Origin: Citrus sinensis
Taxonomy: Eukaryota > Streptophyta > Magnoliopsida > Sapindales > Rutaceae
Reading direction: 5' to 3'
Length of the DNA: 64,000 bases
Assembly (NCBI RefSeq): GCF_022201045.2
Contig: NC_068556.1
Span: 930,001 to 994,000, forward strand
Shown one piece after another: positions 10,961 to 24,000 of the stretch. Positions within the stretch are counted from its first letter, which is position 1. Each line of letters begins with the position of its first letter. Made by a program: the position numbers and the translations under genes. The notes below the pieces were generated by a model. That model had not been told where the DNA came from. It worked only from the letters and a program-made list of their open reading frames with translations, and did not search any database.

Positions 10961-13900
10961 TCAGGACTGATTAGGAAGCTGCGCAAATGTTCCCGGGTTG
11001 GGGCTGCAACCTCCGACCATCATCTTCTCATAGACTGCATAAGCAGAGTCCGGATTTCCTGACGTGCCGTACCCTCGAATAAGAGCGTTATATGTGAACA
11101 CATTAGGTTCAAGACCCATTTCTTGCAGTTGCTCATACAATTTCCTCGCTTCCTCCACCATTCCAGCTCTCCCAAGATTGAGTATCAAGGAATTGTAGGT
11201 GTAAAGATCAGGGCTTATGCCTCGCTTCTTCATCTCATCGAAGAGGGAAAGAGCTTCCTCTATCCTCCCTGATCTTCCAAGCCCATTAATCATAAAATTG
11301 TATGAAATAGTGTCAGCATCGAGGCCATTTAACTTTAGTTCCTCAAAGTAGTGTAACGCATCATCCACTCTGCCCACCATACAGAGGCAATCAACAAGCA
11401 CGGAGTAGGACTTCAAGTCTGGTCTTATTCCCCCTTTGATCATCTGTTTAAACAACTCACACGCTGTTTCAACATCACCTGTTTTCCCAAATCCATTGAT
11501 AAGAATATTGTATATTACACAGTTAGGCTTGCATCCATAGTCCAACATCTCCTCAAAGAGTTTTTTTGCTTCCTCCAGTCTTCCAGACTTTGAGAGTCCA
11601 TCTATCAGCGGGCCGTATGTACATGGAGTGGGAGAGAAGCCACCACTTACAAGATTATAGAATAAATCCATAGCTTTATCAATACTATTAGATTTCACAA
11701 GACCAGAAATGACTATATTGTGAGATATGGTGTTAGGCTTGCATCCCCTAAAAGACATCTCTTCATAGAGTTTCAAAAGTTCCTCCACTCTACCAGACTT
11801 CCCATAACCATCAAGTAACAAGTTGTAGGTAGAAATGTCGGGAGCACAACCAGCATTCTTCATAGTTGTGAAAAGATCCAACCCCATTTCAGTGGCGTGG
11901 ACTTCAAGAAGCCCATGAATTAAATAATTGTACATTTCTAGTGTTGATGTAACTCCCAGATTTTCAGTAAATTTCACAAATAAATCTTTAGCAGCAAGGG
12001 CCTTCTTCTGCCTACAGAAAAGTTTGATTATGGGTACCACTACAGAATCGTCCCGACAAATTCCGTTGCAAACCAACTTTTCTGCAAATAAAATTGATTT
12101 GTCTGGTCCAGCTACAGTCAAGATCCCTCCCACCAAATCTTGCCAAAACTGCCTTTCAGCGCGAGTCCCAATCTGATAAATAGAACACTTTGCAAGTCTG
12201 AAAGCATCCTCAATCTGCCCATCCTTAACAACACCGGGAAGAAGGGTACACAAAGTTATATGATCTGGGTAAAGCCATTTCCTCATCTGATGGAAGAACC
12301 AGATTGCATCTTTAACTCTTTGCTCTTTCACTAAGCCATAAATGATAGTGTTGTAAGTCAGAACATCGGGCCAACAATTCCTTGGTGTCATTTCATAAAG
12401 CATTTTCATAGCAAGATCAACCTCTTCATTCTTGCAGAGGCAGTGCAGGAGTGTGTTGAATGTTACTGTGTTAGGAAAACAACCATGATCAGTCATACCC
12501 TCAAACAATTCAATAGCTTTTTGGACTTGACCCTCTTTCCCTAGTCCAGAGAGCAACGTATTGTATGTTACTACTGTAGGAGCAAGCTTCATGTCCTTCA
12601 TTCTACAAAACATTTCCCATGCCTCATCCACTCTATCAGCCTTGTAAAGTGTATCAATCAAAGTGTTCATTACAATAACATCAGGCTCACATCCATTTTC
12701 TACCATCTCAGAGAGTAATGTAACTGCTTCGTCTACTTGGCCCACCTTACTATAGCACTTCATCATCATGTTATACGTTACTGAATCTGGAGCAAATCCA
12801 CTATTCTTGAGCCCGTTAAAGATAGTTTTAGCTTCTCCAATCCTACCAGTTTCAGCAAGACTATACAAAGATGCATTGCAAGACACAACATTTGGAACAA
12901 TACCTCTAATTTTCATCTTCTCAAAGGTCTCAAGAGCTTTGCCAGGATCAGCAGACTTTCCATAATAATCAATAAAGAGGATGTATGTGTAAGCAGTAGG
13001 TTGAACACCAAGAATTTCCATATTATTGAATACTTCCAATGCCTCTTCTACCCTGTCTAACCTCAAGAGTCCACAAATCAAAGTGTTGTAAGTATGAAGA
13101 TTTGGCAAGATCCCCTCGCCTCTCATGAGATCCAAGATGGAAAATGCTTCTTCAACATTCCCAACTTTGCACAAAGCATCAACAAATATGGTGTAAGTGA
13201 CCACATCGGCGGCATAACCATCTGCTACCATTTGACTCCAAAATTCTTTCACTACCTCTATGTTGCCACAATCACTGAATTTGTCTAACAAGGTAATGTA
13301 GGTTACTTGATCTGGTTGATGACTGCTAGCTTTCATCTTCAAGAAAATTTCCTTGGCTTGATCAAGTCTTCCAGCAGTACAAAGAGCATCAATGAGAACA
13401 GTATAGGTAACAACATCTGGCCCACATCCCTCGTCATCCATTCTCTTCAAGATCCTGTATGCCTCGTCAATTTTCCCCGCCCTCCCAAGTATTCTAATGC
13501 ATATAGTGAATGTGTACACATTTGGCCTTAACCCCAATCTCTCCATCTCTTCTAGCAAATTCATAACTGTTTTAATATTCCTTCTCTTCCCTGCTGCTAC
13601 CATAAGTGCAGAATATGTCTTCAGGCTAGGCTTAATACCTTCAGAGACCACCCTTTTGTACACTGCCAAAGCCTCCCTACAAAACCCAGACTGCAGTATG
13701 AAATGGATGAACCCGTTGTATGAATAGGCGTTCAATACAAACCCCGCTGCCCTCATCTTTTCCAATGCAAATGAGGCTCGTCGAAGACCACCCTTTAAGG
13801 AAAGAGCCTTAAATATTGTCAAATAAGTACTCAGATCCCTATTTATGATTTGTTTTTGCATCAAATCAAACACAACCACCATATCAGTAACCCTCCCATA

Positions 13901-14284
13901 AACCCTCAAAACTTCAAGCATGTAATTACATGTTTCAGTAGTGTGAACAACATAAGGCAATTCAGCCACTGACTTAAAGTAAGAATATGTGGAATCCAAG
14001 TCCGAAAATGACCTTAAGACCCTAATAACTTCCTCAGAAGTTAAGCCATTTCTTGGCTTCCCCTTCACCACCACCACCTCATTTGAACTTTTCATTACAT
14101 ACCCACAAAAACCCACTTGTTTTTTCCAGTGTTTCTTCCAGTTCACCTTCAAATTCCCGACTTTTAATCCACCAACTGAACCATTATTGTAACTTGAAGC
14201 ATGTAATTTACTGTAAGTGAAAGCGAAGCTATAACTAATAGTACTACAGCAAGTACTTGAAGAGTCTATTACTAATAGAGCCAT
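10961..14284 (-). CDS. PGR3: Chloroplast P-class pentatricopeptide repeat protein, PGR3-like
   Basis: Single-exon gene of 1107 residues from the ATG at 14284. An in-frame ATG at 14326 would add 14 hydrophobic residues, but the internal start ([13 protein letters not shown], context TCCATGG) gives a more typical Ser/Thr-rich transit peptide. From about residue 90 onward the protein is almost all 35-residue PPR motifs with the usual VTYNTLI..GLCKAG and ..EMxxxGCxPD pattern. I count well over twenty, with one divergent stretch near residues 680-760. No DYW or E domain follows, so it is P-class. The family member with this length and architecture is PROTON GRADIENT REGULATION 3 (At4g31850). It binds chloroplast transcripts such as petL and ndh operon RNAs to stabilise them and help translation, supporting cytochrome b6f and the NDH complex. 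The neighbouring PP2C, ENODL and NPY1 genes fit that identity. Confidence 0.9.
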   Translation of the reverse strand: MALLVIDSSSTCCSTISYSFAFTYSKLHASSYNNGSVGGLKVGNLKVNWKKHWKKQVGFCGYVMKSSNEVVVVKGKPRNGLTSEEVIRVLRSFSDLDSTYSYFKSVAELPYVVHTTETCNYMLEVLRVYGRVTDMVVVFDLMQKQIINRDLSTYLTIFKALSLKGGLRRASFALEKMRAAGFVLNAYSYNGFIHFILQSGFCREALAVYKRVVSEGIKPSLKTYSALMVAAGKRRNIKTVMNLLEEMERLGLRPNVYTFTICIRILGRAGKIDEAYRILKRMDDEGCGPDVVTYTVLIDALCTAGRLDQAKEIFLKMKASSHQPDQVTYITLLDKFSDCGNIEVVKEFWSQMVADGYAADVVTYTIFVDALCKVGNVEEAFSILDLMRGEGILPNLHTYNTLICGLLRLDRVEEALEVFNNMEILGVQPTAYTYILFIDYYGKSADPGKALETFEKMKIRGIVPNVVSCNASLYSLAETGRIGEAKTIFNGLKNSGFAPDSVTYNMMMKCYSKVGQVDEAVTLLSEMVENGCEPDVIVMNTLIDTLYKADRVDEAWEMFCRMKDMKLAPTVVTYNTLLSGLGKEGQVQKAIELFEGMTDHGCFPNTVTFNTLLHCLCKNEEVDLAMKMLYEMTPRNCWPDVLTYNTIIYGLVKEQRVKDAIWFFHQMRKWLYPDHITLCTLLPGVVKDGQIEDAFRLAKCSIYQIGTRAERQFWQDLVGGILTVAGPDKSILFAEKLVCNGICRDDSVVVPIIKLFCRQKKALAAKDLFVKFTENLGVTSTLEMYNYLIHGLLEVHATEMGLDLFTTMKNAGCAPDISTYNLLLDGYGKSGRVEELLKLYEEMSFRGCKPNTISHNIVISGLVKSNSIDKAMDLFYNLVSGGFSPTPCTYGPLIDGLSKSGRLEEAKKLFEEMLDYGCKPNCVIYNILINGFGKTGDVETACELFKQMIKGGIRPDLKSYSVLVDCLCMVGRVDDALHYFEELKLNGLDADTISYNFMINGLGRSGRIEEALSLFDEMKKRGISPDLYTYNSLILNLGRAGMVEEARKLYEQLQEMGLEPNVFTYNALIRGYGTSGNPDSAYAVYEKMMVGGCSPNPGTFAQLPNQS

Positions 14285-15136
14285 GGAGAAATACTTAATT
14301 ATCAACCAAGCAATGAACAGAAGCAAGTATTTGTCATTTTTAAGGGAAAGGTTGAATTTTGCAGGTCAGTAGACAGTAGTTTGTTGTATTGCTTGTGAGA
14401 GAGCGAGATAATGTATCGTGAAAATTGAAATACGGGCATTCGTACCTGTATTAGGTTTTTGATGCTCTGGTTTAAAGATAAGATTCTGGCTGTGGCAGGA
14501 CACTGTTATATAACTGACTTTGTTTATCAGTTTAACTCCATAGCCACAGACTGTGGTTTGTGAATGCTTTTGATTTTGATATTTCTTGCGTTGCGATAGT
14601 TATTGGTGACCTCTTCTCCTTATGCTTTGTTTCATCTTTGGCTGGCTTGATAGCCCATTGCCAAATTTTACATTACTTTTCTTTTCCCTTATCTAGTAAA
14701 TTAACTCATATTTTAATCATTTTAACCATATTTTATTAATTTTAAAAAAACCTATAGCATATGAGGAAGACTTTTTTCAAATTTATTTTTGGCACCGATA
14801 AATTTTTAATTCTAATTTTAGTGAATTATGATGTCATATATATATATATATATATAAACTTTGAAGTGCTTAGACACACGTCAGCAACAGCAACTGTGGA
14901 AAGCATGTGACGTACCCAAACAGCAAAACTGAAATAACCTAATTTGGCTTAAACCTCTTCTTCATATTCCCAAAAGCCGTAGCGCAAAGCAAGTACTTCC
15001 TTATTTGTTTCATCTTCAATCATTCAGTTCAATCTCAAAAATCTCAATTTTTTCACTTCTTGTTGCTGAAGTTCTCTTTTTTGAAGCATTGGTAGTACTC
15101 AAAAGAGAGTCTAAAACAGAGTTTCAAAGCACAACA
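14285..15136. promoter_or_regulatory. Shared head-to-head promoter region (PGR3-like / C1D-like)
   Basis: These 852 bases separate two divergent start codons. The region has a (TA)n run near 14838-14856 and no ORF of note apart from leader sequence next to the C1D start. Both genes must draw on it for their promoters. Whether they are co-regulated cannot be judged from sequence. Confidence 0.55.
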
Positions 15137-16504
15137 ATGGAACAATGTTCAAAAGAAAGTAAAGTGATACCTGACTCGGTTATGGATTCATTGAAGAAAT
15201 CTTTATACAACGTTGAACAAGTGAAAGCCCATTTGCTTAAACTTATTTCACTATCAGACCCAGATGTGTTAGCAGAAATGCCGCCTCTAGAACGGGCTCA
15301 GTCACTCTTCTTGGTCGCCAAAGCCACCACAACTCTTTATACTTGTAGTTGTCATTGCCCCTATTACATTTTTTTGAAGTTAATATTGATTAGAAATGGA
15401 TTTATTGTTAATTGTGGTTGAGTCAGTTGAATTTTGATTTTTTGTTTGCAGTGAGGTTGAGATGCAGTGGAGTTCACCCAGATGACCATCCTGTTAAATC
15501 TGAGCTTGTATGTCTTCTTAATTACTATATTATTCTTATTTTCATGTTTTGACAGTGATGATAGTTGTGTATTTCAGATTGTTCCTTGTCTACGATTTAT
15601 GTGTTGATTAGATAGGCATCTCTAGTCTAAAGACTTTTGCCAAATCGGAATTGCTTAGCTTTTGTCGTTTACTAAGTGGTATTTGAAAGGCTTGATTTGT
15701 TAAGCTACTGGGTTTAAGTTTTGTTTTGAAATGGATGATTTGAGTATTTTTGCTCTCGGGTTTTATTATTTCGTCTTTCCATATTTATACATTCTAATTA
15801 TCCATGTTTGTAGGAGAGATTGAGCTTGTATCAAGACAAACTTAGGCGGTTCATAGATTTAAGTAAAGGTGCATATTTCTATCCTTTTGGTAAATATTTT
15901 TCATTTCTTAGTTCCAGCTGTAAGAATGTGTAATTTTCATTTACGATCTCAGAATGTTGGCATTCTGTTCTAATATGTGCTTGGAGATTTAGTTTGATAG
16001 AAATTACTATTTGGATTTGCATAATTGAATTAATAGCTAGGCTAGTGACACTCTTTGCTTCTATGTAAATGACTTGAGTGTGATTTTGTTCTTAAAGCAC
16101 CTATGCGGCCTTCCACCACCTTAAATTATCAGGCGGCAACTCGTTTTATTGAGCATTCTTTGCCAGACCTGACCCATGGTACGTGATTAAACACTTTATT
16201 GTTGTGACATGACTGTATTTCCTGTTTTGATTACTGCTGCTCAGAATTTGTGAATTCATCTCGTGCAGCACAGAGGAAAAGCATGAAGGGTATCGCTAGA
16301 GGAGAGGGGCCAAGGATCAAATATACAGATAGAAGTGCCCAAAAGAAGAGGAAATTTCAATCATCTGAAAAAATGTCTGTCCAGACTGCCGCCAAGGAAT
16401 TTCTTGAGAAAGCATCACGTGAGCTTCTTGGTGATACTCAAGATGGTTTCAAGGGACCTCTACAAATTGATGCTTCAGACAAAGATGATCAACCTATGGA
16501 CTGA
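15137..16504 (+). CDS. C1D/Sas10/Lrp1-family nuclear exosome cofactor
   Basis: Five exons (15137-15344, 15452-15507, 15814-15868, 16098-16178, 16269-16504) join in phase to 211 residues. The N-terminal half (about residues 10-95) has the helical Sas10/Utp3/C1D pattern: VMDSLKKSLYNVEQVKAHL, then PPLERAQSLFLVAKATTTLY and a Leu/Arg-rich helix. The C-terminal half is basic, with KYTDRSAQKKRKFQ as a likely nuclear signal. In yeast and animals this family (Rrp47/Lrp1, C1D) binds Rrp6 and structured RNA, and helps the nuclear exosome trim rRNA and snoRNA precursors. From memory the plant match is At5g25080. The start was chosen at the ATG that opens MEQCSKESKV. An earlier in-frame ATG at 15005 gives an unlikely hydrophobic leader. 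Confidence 0.9.
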
Positions 16505-17570
16505 AGTCCCTTTATATCCCACTGGATGCTGTTTCGCGTTTTTGCACACGCTGAAGTTTCATCAGTCTTCATGTTCTCAGTTGTTACATGTTTATTCAGA
16601 AACAGTTATGGAATTTTTTTCTGGATGTTCTTCATGTTCTCAGTTGCCACAAGTTTATAATGCTACTGTACCTTTTGATGTCTTAGACCATAGAAACGGT
16701 TTCAAGAATCTTTATGGATGGAATCAGAAATGGATAAAATCTAGGATGTGGGCATATGGTGATGATCTTCTTGCAAGTCTTAAATCTAAGTGATAATTCT
16801 TAAAAAGAGCCATACATGGTGAAACAACAATTGTTTCATATAAATTACTAGTTTCCTCAGAAAAAAAGGCACATTTTTGGTAAGTGAAGGAATTTATCTT
16901 AATAATTGTAGTCTGTTTACGGACCCCAACTTTTGAGGTCAGTACTGATTTTACTGATGTGACCCCAACTTGAAATATTGCGTTTGTTCAGGTTTTTTTA
17001 GGTTCATGAAGTTTTTCTCTGAAGCTTCTGTAGTAATCAATAATTGTTGTGCACCTCGGATGGAGTGTTTGATCGCGCATAAGCAAAAACTATTTTGGAT
17101 GAATCATAAATTAAAAATGCTACAAAGTTGCTAGTGAGCAGACATTTTTGGTAAGTTTTTTAGTGAGCAGCAAGTACTGGAATTTTACGGACTTTTGCCC
17201 TACTGAAGTCATGAAGAAAATTTTACTGATGCGACCCAACTTGATTGCGTTTGTTAAGTTGTAAATCAGGAGTTTTTTGGATGAATCATAAATTAAAATG
17301 CTGTACAAAGTTATATTTGTTTATTGTTACTTTCTCATGCTTTTTCTTTCAAATCTGTGCTTAATGGAAATGGAATTTGATAGCAATGGCCAAAAGGATT
17401 CTATATAGCAAAAACAGACAATAGATTATATTGCTGTAAAAATCTCAGCAAAATTCCACATTCAAAGAGAAGGAAAAAAGAAGAAAAAAGAATGAAATAA
17501 TTTCACCCCCACAATACCTAAGCAAAAAATCTCCTATACCCTAAACTCCAACATCTAAGCTGGTCTAAAA
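16505..17570. repeat. C1D 3' region with an imperfect 180-base duplication
   Basis: No gene is seen. After the C1D 3' UTR, which itself repeats a CTTCATGTTCTCAGTTG-like phrase, a block recurs. GGATGAATCATAAATTAAAA occurs near 17097 and again near 17279. The preceding parts also match, with a shared TTTTACTGATG..GACCC..AACTTG phrase near 16952 and 17220. This is a local, imperfect tandem duplication with a period of about 180-270 bases. The stretch next to 17571 is likely the 3' UTR of the minus-strand nodulin-like gene. Confidence 0.5.
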
Positions 17571-18223
17571 TTAAAACAGAACCCAAGCCAAAAGACCTCC
17601 AAGTGCCAGCACCAAACTAGCCTTAAAGCTTGCAGCACTGCTTGTAGGAGCCACGGCCGGACCATCGAACTCCATCGGAGCCGGTGCCGGAGAAATGCCA
17701 GTGTACCTTCTCCTCGAAGACATCACGACAACAATCAACTTCTGGCCTTTCTCACAGCTTCCCTTGGTTCCACTGATGAAGTAGAATGGCCCAGATTTGT
17801 TCAGCTTCACCTTGGTGTTGCCATCCCTGTACTCAGCAACTGGGCTGCTTGTGTTGCAGCTGAGGTAAGCTTCTTTTGTCACTTGCAGCACTGAGTCTCT
17901 GGTGGCATCATATTTCCACACTGAAACAAAGATACATCAAAAGGGTATATGTTGGTCAGAGACAATGCTTAATCTACCCTAACATAAGTGAATATTAGAC
18001 AGTGAAGATAGTGATTGTGATTGTTACCTAGAGAATCCCCGACTTGGAAGCGAGTTTTTTCAGCCCATTGATTGAGGGAATCAGATTGTGAAGAAGGGAT
18101 TTTCCAAGAATCTGTTTTGCCACCAACCAAGATGTCTCTTGCTTCGCAGAAGCTGATGCTGAAGAGAACAAGTGATGTGAGCACCAAAGAAGAAGAAGCT
18201 AGGGTTCTTGAAAAGCCAGCCAT
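17571..18223 (-). CDS. Early nodulin-like protein (phytocyanin-fold, GPI-anchored)
   Basis: Two exons (18223-18028 and 17920-17571) give 181 residues. A signal peptide (MAGFSRTLASSSLVLTSLVL..CEA) is followed by a plastocyanin-like domain from about residue 29 (RDILVGGKTDSWKIPSS) to residue 130. A short Pro/Ala segment (SPAPAP) of arabinogalactan type and a hydrophobic C terminus (SLVLALGGLLAWVLF) fit a GPI signal. Two Cys (in YLSCNT and GSCEKG) can form the phytocyanin disulfide. The usual copper-ligand His residues are absent: the positions read SLNQWAEKTRF and YFISGTKGSCEKGQKL. It should therefore not bind blue copper, as is typical of the ENODL13/14/15 group (At5g25090, At4g31840). These act at the plasma membrane, for example in pollen tube reception. 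The intron position, after a DSL codon plus one base, is the family's usual one. Confidence 0.93.
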
Positions 18224-19462
18224 TGAGAAACTGAAAAGATGACAGTGTTTGTGAGTGCTGTGATTCTGGGAGATGAATGTAGAGAGTGAGTGGGAGCTGA
18301 TGACTGATCTGAAGAATAGACGTGGGGCTTTTTGTTGTATTTATGGACGGGAAAAACTAGCCGTTACCTGTTAGACTGGGGCCACCTGACACTATGGGCT
18401 CGTACGTTACCAAGGTAACGGCACAATTGTAGATGATAAAATAACGGTCAAATGAATGCTGAGTTTTTTTTCAATTTAATATGTTTTTTTTTTTCCTCGA
18501 CTTTTCTAGGTCTCCATCTTGATGAGGCAAAGTTTGAAGTACTACGCACCATTGCACCCGGAATATGGGGGAAAGAAAAAATTGTAGGAACCTTATAAGA
18601 GTGTTTTTATTTTTTTAATTCAAAATTTAATACTTTTTTTTTGTTTATTAATGTATTTAAATTATAGTAAAATTTTTATTTTTCAAATTAAAAAAAAAAT
18701 CTTTATATATTAAAGAACTTTTTAATTGTTTTAAATTTTAGTTTACGTTCAAGTAAACTAACTTCCTTTTGTTTTTAGTCCTCACAGCAGCGGGGAATTC
18801 ACTCTCCTTCAAAAAATAAAAACTGGCCACGACCCAGAATGCACTACTCCACCCCCCACACATCAATTGGGCCAGTTGGGTCAATTCCGATTTTGTAGTT
18901 AAGCATCAGATATTAGAAAATAAAGGTTGATTCTCGTACATGCGTCGAGATGAATACAAGTATGGAATCAGGCAAATTAATAGACCATCAAGGATTCCTG
19001 GTTTTGGAAAAGCAAATTGAAATGATGCCTGCAAATTGGGGAGTTGGTTTATTGGTGTGCATAATTTATCTTCCGTGTAAGATTAGCATTATGTTGAACC
19101 GTGAACACCGTTGTTTCTTGATGAAATATGTACAGTAAATTTTATGGAATACTTCTATTATTACAGTAAACGAGACTCCATAGAGTATTTGGGAGAAAAC
19201 AAAAGGGGGGAAAAATCCCAAACCTGAAGTTTCATTTGGTGCTATCATCCATGCTCTTTGGGTAAGCAAAAGCAAAACACACTTGTCCCTTTGCAGAAGC
19301 ATGCAACCGCTACGTGTTGAATAACCGAAACTTGAGCCCCCAAAACGTGGCAACACCACATTATGCTTCTTCTACATAATAATCTTTTTCCTCTTCTTCT
19401 TCTTCTTGAATCTTGAGAGCATCGTCAAATCAAATCAACTTCCAAATTAAAAAGAAACCAAA
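18224..19462. other. Divergent promoter region (ENODL / small membrane protein)
   Basis: This gap holds the ENODL 5' leader and promoter, an AT-rich middle, and the leader of the plus-strand gene at 19463. A near-perfect inverted repeat, CGTTACCAAGGTAACG, lies at 18405-18420 with another CCGTTACC at 18360. No credible gene is present. Confidence 0.45.
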
Positions 19463-19765
19463 ATGGCAGCAAACGAAGGTTGGAGGAAAAATGCGGATAC
19501 CCACAAGATGAGTCCTGAGGAAGTGAAAAGGGCAGGCGTGGAAGGATCCAAGAGGCCACCAGGCCACAACCCCGGTGGCATTTTGCACCAGAGACGGAGC
19601 TTGCCGTTCAGCACGACCACTATTGCTATTACTGGCTTTGCTATCGTGGGGGTCATCGGCTACTTAACCCTGTATGCCAAGAAAAAACCTGAAGCCACTG
19701 CCGGGGATGTGGCCAGGGTCTCTACTAACGTTGCAAGGCCTGAGGATACTCATCCCAGGAAGTAA
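19463..19765 (+). CDS. Small single-pass membrane protein of unknown function
   Basis: Intronless 100-residue ORF starting MAANEGWRKNADTHKMSPEE in a good plant context (AAAATGGC). Residues 1-50 are polar and basic, with a conserved-looking block SKRPPGHNPGGILHQRR. Residues about 53-70 (TTIAITGFAIVGVIGYLTLY) form one transmembrane helix followed by a KKKPE stop-transfer patch. The tail ends RPEDTHPRK. From memory it matches At4g31830, an uncharacterised but strongly conserved plant protein. That locus also sits beside an ENODL gene in Arabidopsis, supporting orthology by position. Localisation and function are not evident. The reading frame covers the whole conserved protein, so it is not a fragment. 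Confidence 0.88.
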   Translation: MAANEGWRKNADTHKMSPEEVKRAGVEGSKRPPGHNPGGILHQRRSLPFSTTTIAITGFAIVGVIGYLTLYAKKKPEATAGDVARVSTNVARPEDTHPRK

Positions 19766-20367
19766 TACGACTAGTTCTAGTTACTTTCTACTTTCATCTG
19801 TAAACCGCAATATTTTAGTTGTCACCCATGTTTCTTTATGTGATGTTTTGGTTCTTTTGGATATTCAATTATGCAAATTAAATCGGCTGCTATTGGGAAT
19901 GTCATTTGGATAGATTGAGCAAAGTCTCTATTGGGGGTCAGGGCTTTTAACAGTTGCTATAACCTATACAAGCACCAATTTTGAACAAATAAAGGAGTGA
20001 AGTGGTAACAGAGATCCAGGAAATTCTTCAGTATTTTCCAAAAGCAAGCACCCTCCATGTAATAGTAGATAATACTTGTCATTCGAGTTATCATTTAGAG
20101 CTAAAATCAACTGAATAAGAAAGAATATATGATTAAAAGTCACAAACTCACTGATAGGGACATCCTATAACAGAACGGTGGTGTACGACGAAAAATTAAG
20201 AATAAAATATTGTGTAAAAAACAGGATAATAACCTTGTCTCCATACAAAAATGAGCATGAAAGTTCACATCTGAAAGGCATAATTATATCATACTCCTGA
20301 ACTGAACCTTACCCTGAGATAATCTGTTTCAGACGATCGAAATATGCCCGTTCTCCAGTTTCATCAA
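19766..20367. other. Convergent 3' regions
   Basis: This is the space between two genes that end towards each other. It holds the 3' UTR of the small membrane protein on the plus strand and of the TM9 gene on the minus strand. No other signal is seen. Confidence 0.5.
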
Positions 20368-23300
20368 TTAATCGATCTTCACCGATGAGTAAATCAGCCT
20401 TGTGAACCAAAAGCATGCATAAAATCCAATGGTGCCCGTTAGTACAAAAAATGCATATGAAGCAATCAGCATGTAACCAAAGTAGAGTATTCCAGAAACC
20501 AGCTTGGTTATTTCAAGCTTTGTGAAGAAGTAGAATGTTGCGTAAAGGAAGAGGTACAGAGCAGAAGAGCCTGATGTAAGATATGACCTCCACCACCATT
20601 GGTAGTCCTCACTGCACAACTGGAAGTAGCATAGCACAATGGTTATTTCGGCACAGGTGACAATGAGAATGACGAAGACCAAGAAGAGGAAACCAAAGAT
20701 GTAATAGAACTGGTTCAGCCAGATTGATGTGAGGATAAAGAAAAGTTCAATGAAAACGGCTCCAAATGGAAGTATCCCTCCAATGAGAATTGAGAAGATT
20801 GGGTTCATATACCAAGCCTGCTCAGGGATTTGCCTTGGGATTTTGTTTGTCTTCACCGGATCCTCAATTGCTGGCTTCTTGAACCCAACAAAACTGCCAA
20901 CATATACTAGTGGTACTGAGATTCCAAACCACAAGACGATGAGAGCAAACATGGTCCCAAATGGCACAGCCCCGGACGATTTCTGTCCCCAAATAAGAGC
21001 ATTCAAGACAAAGAAAATGGCTGAGACAATTCCTGGGAAAGTGATTGCAGTTCTGAAGGCAATTCTCTTCCACTCAGTTCCTTTAAACAACTTGTACAAG
21101 CGAGCAGAGGCATAACCAGCAAAAAGACCCATGAAGACCCAGAGAAGGAGCATAGCCGTCATAAGCCCACCTCGGTTTGAAGGGGAGAGGAAACCAAGAA
21201 GGGCAAAGATCATAGTAACAAGCATCATTCCAAAAAACTGGACACCAGTTCCGACATAGACACAGAGTAGATCCGAATTAGTGGGGGGCCTGAAAACATC
21301 ACCATGAACAAGTTTCCACCCTGTCTCTTCTTGAGCTTCTTCCTGGGTCTCAAGTTCATTGTACTTGGAAATGTCACGATAAAGTGTCCGCAGCATTATC
21401 ATTGCTACCATGCCCGACAAGAAGAGAACAATCATCAATGAATTGACAATGGAGAACCAGTGTATTTGATCGTCGCTCATTAAAAGATATGCATCCCATC
21501 TAGAAGCCCACTTCACATCACTCTCCTGCCAGGTAGAAACAAGGACAAGAAAATGATGGCAATATAATGAGACTGAGTTCAGTTGGAACACTTCAAAATT
21601 CTTTCCCAGTGATATTTCAGTTACTGAAAAACAGTGTAAGGATATCATAGAAAAAAATTTAAGCACAGCAACCTTCTGCCATTATGGTTTAGATTAACTA
21701 CAAACTCAAACCACATAACTCATGCTGAGGGCTGTGGACCTCCACAATTGATGCTCACAGCAGAAAGACAGAGGGATAAGGCAAAGAAAATCAAAATCAA
21801 AGTTAATTGTTCAATGAGAAGAAACACACCTGGAACTCAACATCATATGTGAATATGATTTCTTTGTTCTCTGCAACTTCTTGCGGAGTATTGGAATTAA
21901 CAACGGTGTGTTTTGAATGGGGGTCACAGGTTGTTAAACGAGTCTTCTCATTCCAGTTCCCTTCATATTCATGTTTCACACTGTATATTCCAAAACCCCC
22001 CGCCAAACCAAAAAAAAAAGGAAAGGCAACAAACATGGTATCAGCAGTTCAGCACAAGTACTGTTAACAAAAATAAGGAACAGTTCTACAAAAACTGAGA
22101 AGAACTGACCTGAATGGTTTGACTTCAAATCCCACAATTCTTGCATAATCTGTTTGGATGTCCCTATGATACTTGACAGTAAATGCCAAATGATTGTGGA
22201 TAAAATACTTTTCATCCTTGGTCTGCATCAATCATACACAATTAAGCAAAAGCAAATACTAGGGAATTCAAGAATATCTATACAGAAAGAGAGTTCTATG
22301 GCTGATAAATAATGGATATACCCCCGTATATTGGCCTTTCAGGCCAACATGAAAGCCAAGCTGATAAACAGTAGGAGATTCCTGATCCAACCTTCTAATG
22401 GGAAAAACGAGGGGAAGATTATCGAGAATCCTGTAAAATGAATGGTAGATTAATTAGAAAGGGAACTCCAAAATAATTCTCATAGAAATAAGAAGCTATT
22501 TTCAAATGGGTGACTAAAACAATCCCTTACATGTTAACCCGATATTCGTCATCAATCTTTTCCTTGAATGCCTTTGCAGTTTTAGCGTCAAGGATAAGCC
22601 GACAAATAACATTGCACATTTGAGGTTCCCTCATTTTAAACTGCAAGGAATCAATTAAGCAAAATGTCAATAACCATAAATTAATCACAACTGCCAGAGA
22701 CTGATTAAACTGTAAGTAAAAACTAACCACATAAGGGGAGTTTTCAATGCGGTCACCACGAAGCACTTCTCCAAGGTTCTCTGCACTGTCCACGATTTTC
22801 TTTGGTCGACAGTATGGAATAGAGTAATACGAGTAAGGAAGCTGTGTCTTCGTAGAGGTCAATTTGTTGACTTTCACATACAATTCATCTCCCTGCATAT
22901 GAAACAAAAATTAAATCAAACAATTTCTCAAAGGATTCTTAAAGGACTTCAACAGCTCTCAAGAGCAAATCCTAATACACTGATTCATATATTTCACTTC
23001 AATTTTTCATTAAGCTTAATTACCAAACTCTCGCACTATAATTATAAAAGGACTCACAAGCATGACAGATGGATAACATGGACTAAAGTGAATCTCAAGA
23101 GCGTAAAACACAAACAGCTTGCGGCATTTATTAGTTACAACAACTTCGTTTCATTCAGTGGCGGCAATCCACATTCAAACAACTAAAAGAATGTAAAAAG
23201 CCCAAACACATTTCACTGTTTGCAGCAATTTTTCACAAATCCTATTCCCAAACGATTCGTCGTTCATCTGAATCTAAACTGTTGACCAATTAATCATATT

Positions 23301-23939
23301 TAATCAACCAGATTTATAAGACAAAGCAATCAGTCACTCAAATGCAATCATGCATTATTACTCGAAATCCAGAATCCAGATACATCTATGCATTCCTAAT
23401 CCATCAAATTACAAAATCACCCGCGAATGACCACCAATGAAACCATAAGCCCCTCATTAACTTGTATCAGTGATACTACACACGGACAGCTACCTAGACA
23501 ACCTCTTCCATTCAAACTGACAATTTTTCTGTTCTCGTTTAGTGCATTGGCTTTTTCGTTTTCAAACGTCCAATTGTATCATGCTGCCTCGATTTGTATT
23601 GTACGTATAGATAATTTGCAAGAAATCAATATTATTACATATGTTCACGTAATGCAGTGAACAGATTAGATTTGGATAAATCAATGCTGCAGCTTCTCAT
23701 TTTATTATTTATACACGCAAATCAAACAGTCAACAATGCGAATATCAGTCAACGTAGATCCAAAATTCTATTGCTGATCAATCAAAACAAATGAAAGAAG
23801 AAATGCGTGGACATACCTTCACGAAGTCCTGAGGAGCGACGCCGGGGAGGTAGAAAGAGTGGGAGCCGTGGATCAGAAGGAGAACAACGAAAGTCACGAT
23901 CGCCGTCGTCGCCGACGTGGATCTCGTTCGAGATTTCAT
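20368..23939 (-). CDS. Transmembrane 9 superfamily (EMP70/TMN) protein
   Basis: Seven exons on the minus strand (23939-23817, 22892-22728, 22640-22531, 22430-22322, 22222-22110, 21980-21830, 21525-20368) join in phase to 642 residues, the normal family length. A signal peptide (residues 1-28, ..VVLLLIHGSHS) precedes FYLPGVAPQDF, the family's usual mature start. A lumenal domain with YCRPKK and VGLKGQY blocks follows. From about residue 280 come nine hydrophobic helices, including HWFSIVNSLMIVLFLSGMV and LYLFLYATFYFF. The C terminus is SSVKID, matching the KXD/E Golgi-retention and COPI-binding motif of plant endomembrane proteins. From memory the closest Arabidopsis genes are At5g25100 and At2g24170. 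TM9 proteins work in the Golgi/endosome, in sorting of membrane proteins and in adhesion or nutrient responses. Confidence 0.95.
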
Positions 23940-23966
23940 TTTTGTGTTTTTTTTCAGAGAAGAGAC

Positions 23967-24000
<34 letters not shown>

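Noticed and set aside
14285-14326. Upstream ATG for the PPR protein
   Set aside because: It would add a strongly hydrophobic 14-residue start unlike a transit peptide. The ATG at 14284 has better context and gives a typical plastid-targeting N terminus.
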